A DNA stretch of 53,610 bases from Microbispora siamensis (GCF_016863095.1 NZ_BOOF01000062.1:1-53610); one strand, 5' to 3'. Positions 35,209-43,335 are shown, counted from the first letter of the stretch. Notes: generated by a model not told the origin, from the letters alone. Program-made: numbers and translations.

Positions 35209-35432
35209 GTCAGGGAGGGTGCCACCGCCCGGCCTTCTCGTCCGCGGGTTTCCCCGTCTTTTAGCCCCACTGCCCACGGGCATCACTTTGATCGTGGCCG
35301 CCGGGTCGCCGCAACCCCGCGAACCATCACAACACGGATGACAATCCGGCCCCACGGCACGGCGTTCCCCTGGCAGGGCGACCGGCGGTGATAAAGAATC
35401 ACTGGTAGGGGACGCCGCCGCTGCTGGAGGCC

Positions 35433-36755
35433 ATGGTGACACTGCGCGTCGCGATCGTCGGGTCGGGCCCGGCCGGGATCTACACGGCCGAGGCGCTGGT
35501 CAAGCAGTCGCACGATCCCGTCGAGGTGGACGTCCTCGAACGCCTGCCGACGCCGTACGGGCTCGTCCGGTACGGCGTGGCGCCCGACCACACGTCGATC
35601 AAGTCGATCGCCGGCTACCTGAGGAGGGTGCTGGAGACCCCGGGAGTGCGCTTCCTGGGCGGCGTCGAGCTGGGCGCGGACCTCTCGGCGGACGACCTGC
35701 TGTCCTGCTACGACGCCGTCGTCTACTGCACCGGGGCGATGGTCGACAGGCACCTCGGCGTCCCGGGCGAGGACCTGCCGGGCAGCGTCGCGGCGACCGA
35801 CTTCGTCAACTGGTACTGCGGCCACCCCGACGTCCCGCCGGACACGTTCTCGCTCGACGCGGAGGAGGTCGTCGTCATCGGCGTCGGCAACGTCGCCGTG
35901 GACGTGGTGCGGATCATGGCCAAGACGGCCGACGAGCTGCGCGGCACCGACGTGCCCGAGGAGGTGCTCGACCGGCTGGCCGCCTCCAAGGTGAAGCGCA
36001 TCCACATGGTCGGACGGCGCGGCCCCGAGCACGCGAAGTTCACGCTGAAGGAGCTGCGCGAGCTCGGCGAGCTGCTGAACGCCGACGTCCTCACCTTCCC
36101 CGACGAGATCGCGGTCGCCGACCTGACCACGCTGTCGCGCCAGGTCAGGGGCAACGTGGATGTGCTTCGGTCGTGGTCGGAGCGCAAGCCGGCCGACCGG
36201 CCCCGCCGCCTGGAGGTGCGCTTCTGGCTGCGCCCCGTGGAGATCCTCGGCGTGTCCCGGGTCGAGGGCGTACGGCTGGAGCGGACTCGGCTGGAGAACG
36301 GGCGTGTCGTCGGCACCGGGGACTTCGAGACGATCCCGGCGGACATGGTGATGCGCTCGGTGGGCTACCAGAGCGTGGCGCTGCCGGGGGTGCCGTTCGA
36401 CCCGGGGTCGATGACGGTGCCGAACGTCGCCGGCAGGGTGACGGACCGGCAGTACGTCGCGGGCTGGCTCAAGCGGGGGCCGACGGGCGTGATCGGGACC
36501 AACAAGTCCGACGCCGCGGAGACCGTGCGCACGCTGCTCGCCGAAGCGGTGCCGGGGACCGCGACCGCCCGGCTGGACGACCTGCTCGCCGCACGCGGGC
36601 TGAGCCCGGTGACGTACGAGGACTGGCTCGCGATCGAGGCCGCGGAGGCCGCGCTGGCCGGCAGTCTGCGGAGGGGCGAGCGGGTGAAGCTGGTGGGCAG
36701 GGACGCGATGCTGGGCGCCTGCGGCCGGCCGGCCCGGCCGGGGGGCGCGTCTTGA
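35433..36755 (+). CDS. fprA: NADPH:ferredoxin reductase, adrenodoxin-reductase type (FprA)
   Basis: A 440-residue flavoprotein with the FAD motif VAIVGSGPAGIYTAEAL, the family block LPTPYGLVRYGVAPDHTSIKSI, the NADP motif VVIGVGNVAVDVVRIM, GRRGPEHAKFTLKELREL and the C-terminal GWLKRGPTGVIGTNKSDAAETV. It reduces ferredoxins with NADPH, for instance for P450 systems. GGAGG ends 2 nt before ATG 35433, so GTG 35436 (VTLRVAIVG) may be the true start. Convergent with the NYN-domain gene. Confidence 0.95.
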   Translation: MVTLRVAIVGSGPAGIYTAEALVKQSHDPVEVDVLERLPTPYGLVRYGVAPDHTSIKSIAGYLRRVLETPGVRFLGGVELGADLSADDLLSCYDAVVYCTGAMVDRHLGVPGEDLPGSVAATDFVNWYCGHPDVPPDTFSLDAEEVVVIGVGNVAVDVVRIMAKTADELRGTDVPEEVLDRLAASKVKRIHMVGRRGPEHAKFTLKELRELGELLNADVLTFPDEIAVADLTTLSRQVRGNVDVLRSWSERKPADRPRRLEVRFWLRPVEILGVSRVEGVRLERTRLENGRVVGTGDFETIPADMVMRSVGYQSVALPGVPFDPGSMTVPNVAGRVTDRQYVAGWLKRGPTGVIGTNKSDAAETVRTLLAEAVPGTATARLDDLLAARGLSPVTYEDWLAIEAAEAALAGSLRRGERVKLVGRDAMLGACGRPARPGGAS

Positions 36756-36786
36756 CGGGTGTCGTGTCCTGACGGGTGTCGTGTCC
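36753..36786 (+). repeat. Perfect 17-bp tandem duplication at the fprA stop codon
   Basis: The 17-bp unit TGACGGGTGTCGTGTCC occurs twice without spacer (36753-36769 and 36770-36786). The first copy begins with the fprA TGA. It looks like a recent slippage duplication. Confidence 0.9.
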
Positions 36787-36800
36787 CAAGGATGGCGCGG

Positions 36801-37454
36801 TCAGGACCAGTGGGCCGGCCGGTGGTAGCGCGCTCCCTCACGGCCGGACACACGGTCGGGCAACTGTGACTGCCGGATGAGCGCCTCGCCGAGGGGAAAC
36901 CAGGCGTCGCTCGCGAGGCGCAGGCCGTCCGAGCGCCTGCCGGGCGGGAAGACGGAGACGACCCGGGTCTTGCCACCGCGCCGGGCGTCCACCTGGCGCA
37001 CCGCCTCGATGGCCGCGCACAGGTCGGAGTCCGCCGACAGCAGCAGCACCATGTCGACCAGGTCGAGCGCGACGTCGCCGACCATGGCGGCGGCCAGTGC
37101 GACGTCGGACTGCTTCTCCTCGTAGGTCCGCCAGGAGACGCCGCAGGCTCGGCAGGAGGCCCGCTGCTCCTGGAACCGCCCGAGCACCACCTCGACCCCC
37201 AGGGTCTCCAGGGCCGCCTGATAGGTCTGCTGGCGGGCGAGGGCGCGCGCGTCGCCCCGGACGGGAGCGGTGAAGTAGCGGAGGGCCGTCAGCGTCTGCC
37301 CCGGCCTCAGCAGCCGAAGGGCCAGCGCCCGCAGATCGAGCCAGAGATAGCGGCGTCCCCGCAGGGAGCGCAGTCCGTAGTAGAGGTTGAACCCGTCGAC
37401 GTAGACCCCGACACGCACGACTTCGAGAACGGGGTTGTCGCGCACCGCCACCAT
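36801..37454 (-). CDS. NYN-domain (LabA/DUF88-like) putative ribonuclease
   Basis: A 217-residue PIN-like NYN protein. The first acidic motif is VYVDGFNLYYGL and the second is MVLLLSADSDLCAAI; EEKQSDVALAAAMVGDVALD supplies further carboxylates. A CRACG pair suggests a small metal site. Such proteins are metal-dependent RNases. GGAG directly abuts ATG 37454, so the functional start is probably the GTG three codons later (37445, VRDNPVLEV). Convergent with fprA. Confidence 0.88.
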   Translation of the reverse strand: MVAVRDNPVLEVVRVGVYVDGFNLYYGLRSLRGRRYLWLDLRALALRLLRPGQTLTALRYFTAPVRGDARALARQQTYQAALETLGVEVVLGRFQEQRASCRACGVSWRTYEEKQSDVALAAAMVGDVALDLVDMVLLLSADSDLCAAIEAVRQVDARRGGKTRVVSVFPPGRRSDGLRLASDAWFPLGEALIRQSQLPDRVSGREGARYHRPAHWS

Positions 37455-37464
37455 CTCCTAACAT
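37435..37464 (+). promoter_or_regulatory. Candidate plus-strand promoter over the start of the NYN gene
   Basis: TTGTCG (37435-37440), 18-bp spacer, TAACAT (37459-37464). A transcript from about 37471 would meet the terminator at 37501-37530 within 60 nt. Confidence 0.35.
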
Positions 37465-37500
37465 GGAGTCACCGCGCCCGCGGCTACGTCCCCGGGCTCT

Positions 37501-37530
37501 ACGGCCCCCGACAGGGGGCCGTTTCTTTTT
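37501..37530 (+). terminator. Canonical intrinsic terminator with no obvious upstream gene
   Basis: ACGGCCCCC (37501-37509), GACA loop, GGGGGCCGT (37514-37522), then TTCTTTTT. The 9-bp perfect stem with U tract is plus-strand specific. The nearest plus-strand gene upstream is fprA, whose stop is 746 bp away across an antisense gene. Confidence 0.8.
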
Positions 37531-37561
37531 CGCTCATGTGTTCGAGGAAAAGGATAGCCAA

Positions 37562-37581
37562 CGCTGCGTGGTCATGCAGCG
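37562..37581. promoter_or_regulatory. Inverted repeat upstream of the CitE-like gene
   Basis: CGCTGC-N8-GCAGCG, plus a related half-site TTGCGTG 21 bp after the first, 50-70 bp before the start codon at 37632. Candidate operator. Confidence 0.35.
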
Positions 37582-37631
37582 ACGTTGCGTGATTGCCCTC
37601 CCCGTGGCGGGACTCTGCGAGGATCGTCCCC

Positions 37632-38822
37632 ATGGAGACGACGCTGACCGGCCAGGACGGGCCGCTCGACGGTCTGCTCGACGGCTTCGCCGGCGCCCAT
37701 CGCGAGCAGCTCGCCCGGTTCCCCGAACGGGAACCCGCGTGGCAGCCGGTGCACACGGTGTACGTGCCCGCGGACCGGGTGACGGCGGAGATCGTCCAGC
37801 AGTGGCGCCACGCCGCCACCGACCTCCTCCACCGGCTCCTGTTCACTCCCGCCGAGCTGGCCGCGCTGTTCGAGCTCGACCCCGAGCTGGCCCCGCCCGT
37901 GCACGACCGCGTACGCAGGAAGCTGCACGCCGAGCCGATCGAGGACCTGCGGATCGACTTCGAGGACGGGTACGGCCTGCGCTCCTCCGAGGAGGAGGAC
38001 CGGCACACCGAGTCCGCGGCGGCGGCCGTGGCCGCGATGCACGAGGCCGGCACGCTGCCCCGCAGGTGGGGGCTGCGGGTGAAGTCGTTCGCCGACGGCG
38101 ACCCCCTGCGCTCGGTGCGCACGCTCGACGGGTTCCTGGCCGGCGTCGTACGACGGGCCGGCCGGCTCCCCGACGGGTTCACGGTGACGTTCCCCAAGGT
38201 CCTGATGGAGGACTACCTGCGGCAGTTCGCCGGCTGCCTGGAGGCGCTGGAGCGGGCGTTGCGCCTGCCCTCCGGCACCCTGCGCTTCGAGATGCAGGTG
38301 GAGGCCCCGCAGACCGTGCTCATGCTCCAGCGGTCGGCCGACCTGGTGCCCTCGCTTGGCGGCCGGCTGGCGGCCGCCCACTTCGGGGTGTTCGACTACA
38401 CGGCCGCGCTCGGGCTGCCGCCGGACGAGCAGCGGCTCGACCACCCGGCCTGCGACCACGCCCGCCACGTCATGCAGACGGCGCTGTCGGGGACGGGGGT
38501 GGAGTTGTCGGACGGCTCGCTGGCCGCGGCCCCGGCCTCGGACGCGGCGGCCGACGTGCACGCCCTGCTGCGCAGGCACTCGGCGCTGGTGTCGCACTCG
38601 CTGGCACACGGCTTCTACCAGGGCTGGGACATGCACCCCTCGCACCTCGTCAGCCGGTTCACGACCGTGTACGCGTTCCATCTCGCCTGCTACGAGAAGT
38701 ACGCCGACCGGGTGCGCGCCTGGCAGGAACGGCGCGAGGCCGCGGGGGGCGTGCTGGACGAGCCCGCGACGATCAAAACCCTGGTCGCCGCGCTGGCCCG
38801 GGCCGACCGCACCCTCTGCTGA
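37632..38822 (+). CDS. DUF6986 / CitE-like aldolase family protein
   Basis: A 396-residue protein of the HpcH/HpaI-CitE superfamily (TIM-barrel acyl-CoA lyases and aldolases). DLRIDFEDGYGLRSSEEEDRH (metal-binding Glu/Asp), WGLRVKSFAD, FEMQVEAPQTVLML and AAHFGVFDYTAALGL match the superfamily pattern. It probably cleaves or forms a C-C bond with an oxo-acid and Mg2+; the substrate is unknown. METTLTGQD at 37632 is chosen for GAGGATC upstream. It lies 99 bp before the oxidoreductase/methyltransferase gene. Confidence 0.82.
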   Translation: METTLTGQDGPLDGLLDGFAGAHREQLARFPEREPAWQPVHTVYVPADRVTAEIVQQWRHAATDLLHRLLFTPAELAALFELDPELAPPVHDRVRRKLHAEPIEDLRIDFEDGYGLRSSEEEDRHTESAAAAVAAMHEAGTLPRRWGLRVKSFADGDPLRSVRTLDGFLAGVVRRAGRLPDGFTVTFPKVLMEDYLRQFAGCLEALERALRLPSGTLRFEMQVEAPQTVLMLQRSADLVPSLGGRLAAAHFGVFDYTAALGLPPDEQRLDHPACDHARHVMQTALSGTGVELSDGSLAAAPASDAAADVHALLRRHSALVSHSLAHGFYQGWDMHPSHLVSRFTTVYAFHLACYEKYADRVRAWQERREAAGGVLDEPATIKTLVAALARADRTLC

Positions 38823-38824
38823 GA

Positions 38825-38876
38825 TTTGCCAGATCGGCAAAGTTTCTTGCCGCTCTCTCCGCCTGTGCCGCACTGT
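38825..38876 (+). promoter_or_regulatory. 17-bp palindrome and promoter upstream of the fusion oxidoreductase gene
   Basis: TTTGCC-AGATC-GGCAAA (38825-38841, perfect 6-bp arms), with a third half-site CTTGCC at 38846-38851, 21 bp after the first. A TTGCCG-N18-CACTGT promoter candidate (38847-38876) abuts it. Likely operator of an unknown regulator. Confidence 0.5.
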
Positions 38877-38921
38877 TCGACGGCAGACATCTGAAGCAGC
38901 CGTCGGCACAGGAGGCACGGG

Positions 38922-40508
38922 GTGGACGAGAAGAAGTACGACGTGGTGGTGGTGGGCGGCGGCCCCGCGGGGCTCGGCGGCGCCCTGGCGCTGGCGCGGG
39001 CGCGGCGGTCGGTGCTGGTGGTGGACGCGGGAGAGCCGCGCAACGCGCCGGCCGCGCACATGCACAACTACCTTGGCCTGGACGGCACGCCGCCCGCCGA
39101 GCTGCGGGCGGCCGGGCGCGAGGAAGTCATCGGGTACGGCGGCGAGATCGTCGCCGGGCGGGCCGAGACCGCGACGCGGGAGGGCGACGACTTCCTCGTG
39201 ACGCTGGACGGCGGGCGCGTCGTCCGGGCCCGCCGGCTGCTGGTGACGACCGGGGCCGTGGACGAGCTGCCCGACGTGCCGGGGCTGGCCGAGCGGTGGG
39301 GCCGCGACGTCCTGCATTGCCCGTACTGCCATGGGTGGGAGGTCCGCGACCGGCGCATCGGCGTGCTGGCCACCGGGCCACTCGCCGTCGAGCAGGCCCT
39401 TCTGTGGCGGCAATGGAGCGAAGACGTGGTGTTCCTGACCCACCACTGCCCCACGCCGTCCGAGGAGGAGGCCGAACGGCTCGCCGCGCGCCGGATCCCC
39501 GTCGCCGACGGCCCGGTCACGGGGATCGAGGTGACCGGCGACGCGCTCACCGGGGTGCGGCTGGCCTCCGGCGAGGTCGTCGCGCTCGACGCGCTCGTCG
39601 TCGCCGCGCCGCTCACCGCCCGGTCCGGGGTGCTGGAGTCGCTCGGGCTCAAGCCGGTCGAGGTGGAGGCCGGCGGTCACGTGGTGGGCACCCGGATCGC
39701 GGCGGAGCCGACCGGGGCGACCGCCGTGCCCGGTGTCTGGGTGGCGGGGAACGTGACGGACGTGCGCGCCGTGGTGATCGCGTCCGCCGCCGCGGGCCTG
39801 GCGGCCGGGGCGGCGATCAACATGGATCTCATCGCCGAGGAGACCCGGGAGGCCGTCGACGCCTACCGGCACGAGATACGCACGTTGTTCGAGGAGGCGG
39901 CCTGGGAGGAGCGCTACCGCTCCCGGCCGGCGATCTGGAGCGGCCGCCCGAACCCGCAGCTCGTCGCCGAGGCCGCCGAGCTGCCCCCGGGCCGGGCCCT
40001 CGACGTCGGCAGCGGTGAGGGGGCCGACGCCGTCTGGCTCGCCGCGCGGGGCTGGCGGGTGACGGGAGTCGACATCTCCGCCACGGCGCTGGAGCGGGCC
40101 GCCGCCCACGCCGCCGAGGCCGGCGCGGACGTCGCGGACCGCACCGAGTGGGTGCGCGCGGACCTGCGCGACCACGCCTTTCCCGAGGGCGCGTACGACC
40201 TGGTGTCCGCGCAGTACATGCACCTGCCGGGCGAGGCCAGGCGGACGTTGTTCGCCCGGCTGGCCGCCGCGGTGGCCCCGGGCGGCACCCTGCTGATCGT
40301 CGGGCACCACCCGTCCGATCTGCTCACCAGGGCCCGGCGGATGCACTTCCCGCAGATGATGTTCACCGCCGAGGAGGTCGCGGCGTCGCTCGATCCGGCC
40401 GAGTGGGAGGTCACGGCGGCCGAGGCCCGGCCGCGCACGGCGGCGGACCCGGAGGGGGGCGAGATCACCATCCGCGACGCCGTCCTGGTCGCCCGCCGCC
40501 GCGCCTGA
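38922..40508 (+). CDS. Fusion of a thioredoxin-reductase-like (GliT/HlmI-type) flavoprotein and a SAM methyltransferase
   Basis: 528 residues. Residues 1-300 are a thioredoxin-reductase-like flavoprotein with GGGPAG (12-17), active-site CPYCHGWE (C133, C136, H137) and GNVTD (276-280). The CxxC-His-Gly-aromatic-Glu pattern is that of dithiol oxidases such as GliT and HlmI rather than true thioredoxin reductases. Residues about 305-528 form a class I methyltransferase (motif I LDVGSGEGAD at 360-369, acidic D384). Such bifunctional proteins occur in actinomycetes but are uncharacterised. GTG 38922 has GGAGG 6 nt upstream. A palindromic operator precedes it. Confidence 0.9.
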   Translation: MDEKKYDVVVVGGGPAGLGGALALARARRSVLVVDAGEPRNAPAAHMHNYLGLDGTPPAELRAAGREEVIGYGGEIVAGRAETATREGDDFLVTLDGGRVVRARRLLVTTGAVDELPDVPGLAERWGRDVLHCPYCHGWEVRDRRIGVLATGPLAVEQALLWRQWSEDVVFLTHHCPTPSEEEAERLAARRIPVADGPVTGIEVTGDALTGVRLASGEVVALDALVVAAPLTARSGVLESLGLKPVEVEAGGHVVGTRIAAEPTGATAVPGVWVAGNVTDVRAVVIASAAAGLAAGAAINMDLIAEETREAVDAYRHEIRTLFEEAAWEERYRSRPAIWSGRPNPQLVAEAAELPPGRALDVGSGEGADAVWLAARGWRVTGVDISATALERAAAHAAEAGADVADRTEWVRADLRDHAFPEGAYDLVSAQYMHLPGEARRTLFARLAAAVAPGGTLLIVGHHPSDLLTRARRMHFPQMMFTAEEVAASLDPAEWEVTAAEARPRTAADPEGGEITIRDAVLVARRRA

Positions 40509-40525
40509 GTCTCAGAGCCGGGCGG

Positions 40526-41206
40526 TCACAACCGGTCGACGATGCGGCGCCAGCGCCTGACCCGGTCGGCGTCCACCGGCTCCCGCCACGAGCCCCGCAC
40601 GGCGGTGCCCACGTGGAAGGCGCGGACGCCGTAGTCGAGCAGCACCGGGACGTGCTCCTCGCGCAGGCCGCCGCCGGCGAGCACGAGCGAGGCGTCCCCC
40701 GCCTCGGCCCGCGCGCGTAACACGCCGAGGCCGCTGCCGACGCCCTCGGGCGAGCCCGACGTGAGGACGGTCGCCAGGTTCGGCAGCAGCCGTACGGCGC
40801 GCCAGGCGGCCCGCACGTCGGCGGCGTGGTCCACGGCGCGGTGGAAGGTCCAGGGCAGCGGCGAGACCGCGTGGATCAGCGCGTCCGTCGCCTCCCTGTC
40901 GACCGACCCGTCCTCGGACAGGAAGCCGAAGACGAAGCCCGCCGCGCCGGCCTCGGCGAGTTCCTTGACGTGGCCGCGCAGCCGGTCGAGCTCCTCCGAC
41001 GTCACGGTGAACCCGGCGTTGCAGCGGAGCATGACCATCTGCGGCAGCCCGCACTCGCGCGCGATCGCCGCGACGAGGTCCGCCGAGGGGGTGAGCCCGC
41101 CCGAGTCCATGTCGGACACGATCTCCAGGCGGTCCGCTCCGCCCTCCTCGGCGGCCACGGCGTCACGCAGGTCGAGCGCGATCACTTCAAGGAGGGATCC
41201 CGTCAT
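40526..41206 (-). CDS. cutC: CutC-family protein
   Basis: A 226-residue TIM-barrel protein of the CutC family (DRLEIVSDMDSGGLTPSADLVAAIARE; FVFGFLSEDGSVD; LPWTFHRAVDHAAD; VLTSGSPEGV; LVLAGGGL; FHVGTAVRGSW). It was originally linked to copper homeostasis, but the role is disputed. The ATG at 41206 lacks a ribosome-binding site, and TACTGT lies 7 nt upstream, so it is probably leaderless. Convergent with the fusion oxidoreductase gene, 17 bp apart. Confidence 0.93.
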   Translation of the reverse strand: MTGSLLEVIALDLRDAVAAEEGGADRLEIVSDMDSGGLTPSADLVAAIARECGLPQMVMLRCNAGFTVTSEELDRLRGHVKELAEAGAAGFVFGFLSEDGSVDREATDALIHAVSPLPWTFHRAVDHAADVRAAWRAVRLLPNLATVLTSGSPEGVGSGLGVLRARAEAGDASLVLAGGGLREEHVPVLLDYGVRAFHVGTAVRGSWREPVDADRVRRWRRIVDRL

Positions 41207-41213
41207 GAAGTGA

Positions 41214-41219
41214 ACAGTA
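41214..41219 (-). promoter_or_regulatory. Leaderless -10 of cutC
   Basis: Minus-strand TACTGT, exact TANNNT, ending 7 nt before the ATG; GAGGCA lies about 16 bp upstream as a weak -35. Confidence 0.5.
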
Positions 41220-41257
41220 TCGGGTCCCTTTGCGGTGCCTCACGGCATCCGCCCTGT

Positions 41258-41920
41258 TCAGCACTCGATCAACTCGTTGTGCGCGGTGATGTCAAGAACC
41301 CTCCTGGCTTGCGCCGCATGTCCCGAGCGCTGGGCCGGCACCGCCGGCGTGCGGCGATAGGACAACGCGGCCGGGATCGCGGCGGAGGCGTCCCGCTCGA
41401 ACAGCGCGCCTGAGGCTCGGTGCGGCAGGTCGACGGTGCGGACGTGCCGGAAGCCCGCCTTCCGGTAGTACGACTGCAGCCGGGCGTTGTCCTTGGCGCA
41501 GTCCAGCCGCAGGTACGGCCGGTCGTGCGCGGCGGCCCGCAGGGCGGCCCAGTCGAGCAGCGTCTCCCCCAGGCCCTGGCCCGAGTAGGTCCTGCTCACG
41601 GCGAGCTTGTGCACGTAGAGCGCGTCGCCGGGGCGGTCGGCGGGGGTCCAGAACTCCGGGTCGGCATGGCCGTCCACCGCAATCGTGGCGGCCGGCACCC
41701 GTCCGGCGTTTTCGCCGGCGTCCAGAAGGTACATGACGCCCTCGGCGATCAGTGGTTCGATGCGCTCGGCCGGAAAGCCGTCGGCGGGCCACTGCCGTAC
41801 GCCGAGGCCGTTCAGCCACCCGGCGGTGCGCGCCAGCAGGGCGAGGACCCCCTGCAGGTCGGCCGGGGTGGCGCGACGCAGCGTGAGTTCCGTAACAAGA
41901 TCCAGGGTGTTCGCAGGCAT
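41258..41920 (-). CDS. GNAT-family N-acetyltransferase
   Basis: A 220-residue protein with a GNAT core (TLRRATPADLQGVLALLARTAGWL; LYVHKLAVSRTYSGQGLGETLLDWAALRA; YLRLDCAKDNARLQSYYRKAGFRHVRTVDL) and an extra roughly 50-residue C-terminal extension without a recognised domain. The start MPANTLDL at 41920 has AAAGGAA upstream. The substrate is unknown. It precedes cutC by 51 bp on the same strand, but cutC seems to have its own promoter. Confidence 0.9.
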   Translation of the reverse strand: MPANTLDLVTELTLRRATPADLQGVLALLARTAGWLNGLGVRQWPADGFPAERIEPLIAEGVMYLLDAGENAGRVPAATIAVDGHADPEFWTPADRPGDALYVHKLAVSRTYSGQGLGETLLDWAALRAAAHDRPYLRLDCAKDNARLQSYYRKAGFRHVRTVDLPHRASGALFERDASAAIPAALSYRRTPAVPAQRSGHAAQARRVLDITAHNELIEC

Positions 41921-42071
41921 GCCTGATTCCTTTCGTGCCGACGGCGGCGATTTGATCACTGAGAGTGACGGCGGAATGCCGTACAGCGTCCGTCCGGAGA
42001 CGGCGGACCCCGCTAGGGCGCGCGGGCGCGGCGCGGTCCCCTGCCGGGGTCAGGACGGGAATCGCGGGAAC

Positions 42072-42128
42072 GGCCCTCCGGAGGAGGGCCCGGCGGCCGG
42101 GGACGCCCGCTCAGGCGAGGGGGCGTCC
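42072..42128 (-). terminator. Two hairpins after the GntR gene
   Basis: GGCCCTCC/GGAGGGCC (42072-42079, 42083-42090) and GGACGCCC/GGGCGTCC (42101-42108, 42121-42128), both perfect 8-bp stems, 9 nt or more beyond the GntR stop codon. No U tract. Confidence 0.5.
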
Positions 42129-42136
42129 GGGCCTCG

Positions 42137-42889
42137 TCAATGACGTTCCAGCTCGTATCGGATCAGATGCTTGTCTGCGGGCAGCACGGACACGGCGACG
42201 CGGACGGGCGTGTCGTCGGCGTCGTAGCCGACCCTGGTGTGGACGACGACCGGAGTGCCGGGCTCGAGCTGGAGCCGCGACGACTCGTCAGAGGTCGGCA
42301 TGCGGGCCGACAGGTCGTCGATCACGCGAACCTGGAGATGGCCCAGCTCCTCCAGCACCCGGTTGGCCCCGCGCGTGATGTCGCCGGGCCGGGCGATCTC
42401 GGAGTCCCCCACGATCTCCAGGGGGAAGTAGGAGTCCAAGGTGTTGTACGGCTGGCCGTCCACGAAGCGCAGCCGGCGGCGCACGACGGCCAGCGCGCCG
42501 TCGGCGAGGGCGAGGCGGGTGGCCACGTCCTCGGGCGGCTCGACGATCGAGACCTCGATCCTCTGGTCCGCCGTACGGCCCTCGGAGCGGACCGCGTGGA
42601 CGAACGTGTCGAACCGCCGCCCCTCCTGGTCGTACGGGAGGAACTCGTCCTGGGGGCGCATGAGGAGGGGGCGGCGCTCGCGTACGAACGTTCCACGCCG
42701 GCGCATCCGCAGGATGAGACCCTCGTTCTCCAGCTCGCCCAGGGCCAGCCGTACGGTGTTGCGGCTGACGCCGTGCGCCTCCATGAGGTCGGCCTCGGTC
42801 GGGATTTGGTCGCCCGGCGCGAGTTCGCCCGCGTAGATGGCCCTGCGTACCTCAGCGGCCACCTGCTGGTAGAGCGACGATCGTGCCAT
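42137..42889 (-). CDS. GntR-family regulator with UTRA ligand domain (HutC subfamily)
   Basis: A 250-residue protein with a GntR winged HTH (PTEADLMEAHGVSRNTVRLALGELENEGLILRMRRRGTFV) and a C-terminal UTRA domain (VVRRRLRFVDGQPYNTLDSYFPLEIV ... PVVVHTRVGYDADDTPVRVAVSVLPADKHLIRYEL). The family senses sugars, histidine intermediates or phosphonates. The ATG at 42889 has GAGG upstream. Two TTG-CAA type dyads lie in the region between it and the rightward promoter, so it probably represses itself and the 43025 transcription unit. Confidence 0.93.
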   Translation of the reverse strand: MARSSLYQQVAAEVRRAIYAGELAPGDQIPTEADLMEAHGVSRNTVRLALGELENEGLILRMRRRGTFVRERRPLLMRPQDEFLPYDQEGRRFDTFVHAVRSEGRTADQRIEVSIVEPPEDVATRLALADGALAVVRRRLRFVDGQPYNTLDSYFPLEIVGDSEIARPGDITRGANRVLEELGHLQVRVIDDLSARMPTSDESSRLQLEPGTPVVVHTRVGYDADDTPVRVAVSVLPADKHLIRYELERH

Positions 42890-42908
42890 CTTTCCTCAAT
42901 CCACCCTT

Positions 42909-43001
42909 TTGTTCCAACAAATCTAGAGGATCTCGGTCTACCGGGAAACAACCCCTTGACCTGAGCCCACCCAGCCGCGCATTATCCAAACGTTGGTACA
43001 A
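42909..43001. promoter_or_regulatory. GntR-type operator pair and sigma70 promoter
   Basis: Dyads TTGTT-CC-AACAA (42909-42920) and TTG-GTA-CAA (42993-43001), both followed by ATC, resemble HutC-subfamily sites. Between them is a plus-strand promoter, TTGACC (42956-42961), 18-bp spacer, CATTAT (42980-42985). The second dyad sits at the expected +1, an effective repressor position. Confidence 0.55.
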
Positions 43002-43024
43002 ATCCATCCAATGGAGGTGGGCCC

Positions 43025-43243
43025 GTGAGGGCGGTCGGTGCGGGAACGCCGAACTCGCCCTGGCGCGAGCCCAGACCTGCCAGAGCCCAGACCTATCAGA
43101 GCGACGGGAACGACATGTCAGAGCTGTCGGTATCCACCGACATGACCGCCTTGTGCGGGAACGGCGTGACATGCCCGAGCACGCGGTACCACCGCACGCC
43201 CGAGCGGCCGGTCGGCCGCTCCCCATGGACTCCGTGCGATTGA
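43025..43243 (+). CDS. Small candidate ORF downstream of the GntR-type promoter
   Basis: GTG 43025 has GGAGGT with good spacing and a strong promoter upstream; the frame encodes 72 residues. The second half, from an internal ATG at 43114 (MSELSVSTDMTALCGNGVTCP ...), has clean GC-rich third positions and a C-x5-C-Pro pattern. The first half contains a 16-nt-period repeat (43071-43101), which is not frame-preserving and is unlike a conserved protein. It may be a short peptide gene starting at either codon, a degraded gene, or a non-coding transcript. No function assigned. Confidence 0.35.
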   Translation: MRAVGAGTPNSPWREPRPARAQTYQSDGNDMSELSVSTDMTALCGNGVTCPSTRYHRTPERPVGRSPWTPCD

Positions 43244-43250
43244 ACGAGAT

Positions 43251-43335
43251 CTCGACCCCAACCCTCGCCGGGGTCGAGGTCTCGCGCCGGGGCGGAGCGC
43301 GTCCTGGCGGGTCCCCCACGCCCGCCAGGACGCGC
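43251..43335 (+). terminator. Tandem hairpins ending the 43025 transcription unit
   Basis: CTCGACCCC/GGGGTCGAG (43251-43259, 43270-43278) and a perfect 15-bp stem (43297-43311 with 43321-43335, 9-nt loop). There is no U tract, but the second stem is strong enough for a U-less actinomycete terminator. Confidence 0.6.

Noticed and set aside
37463..40018. 851-codon plus-strand frame across the CitE-like and fusion genes
   Set aside because: Out-of-frame Arg/Gly/Ala-rich translation of two real genes in other frames.
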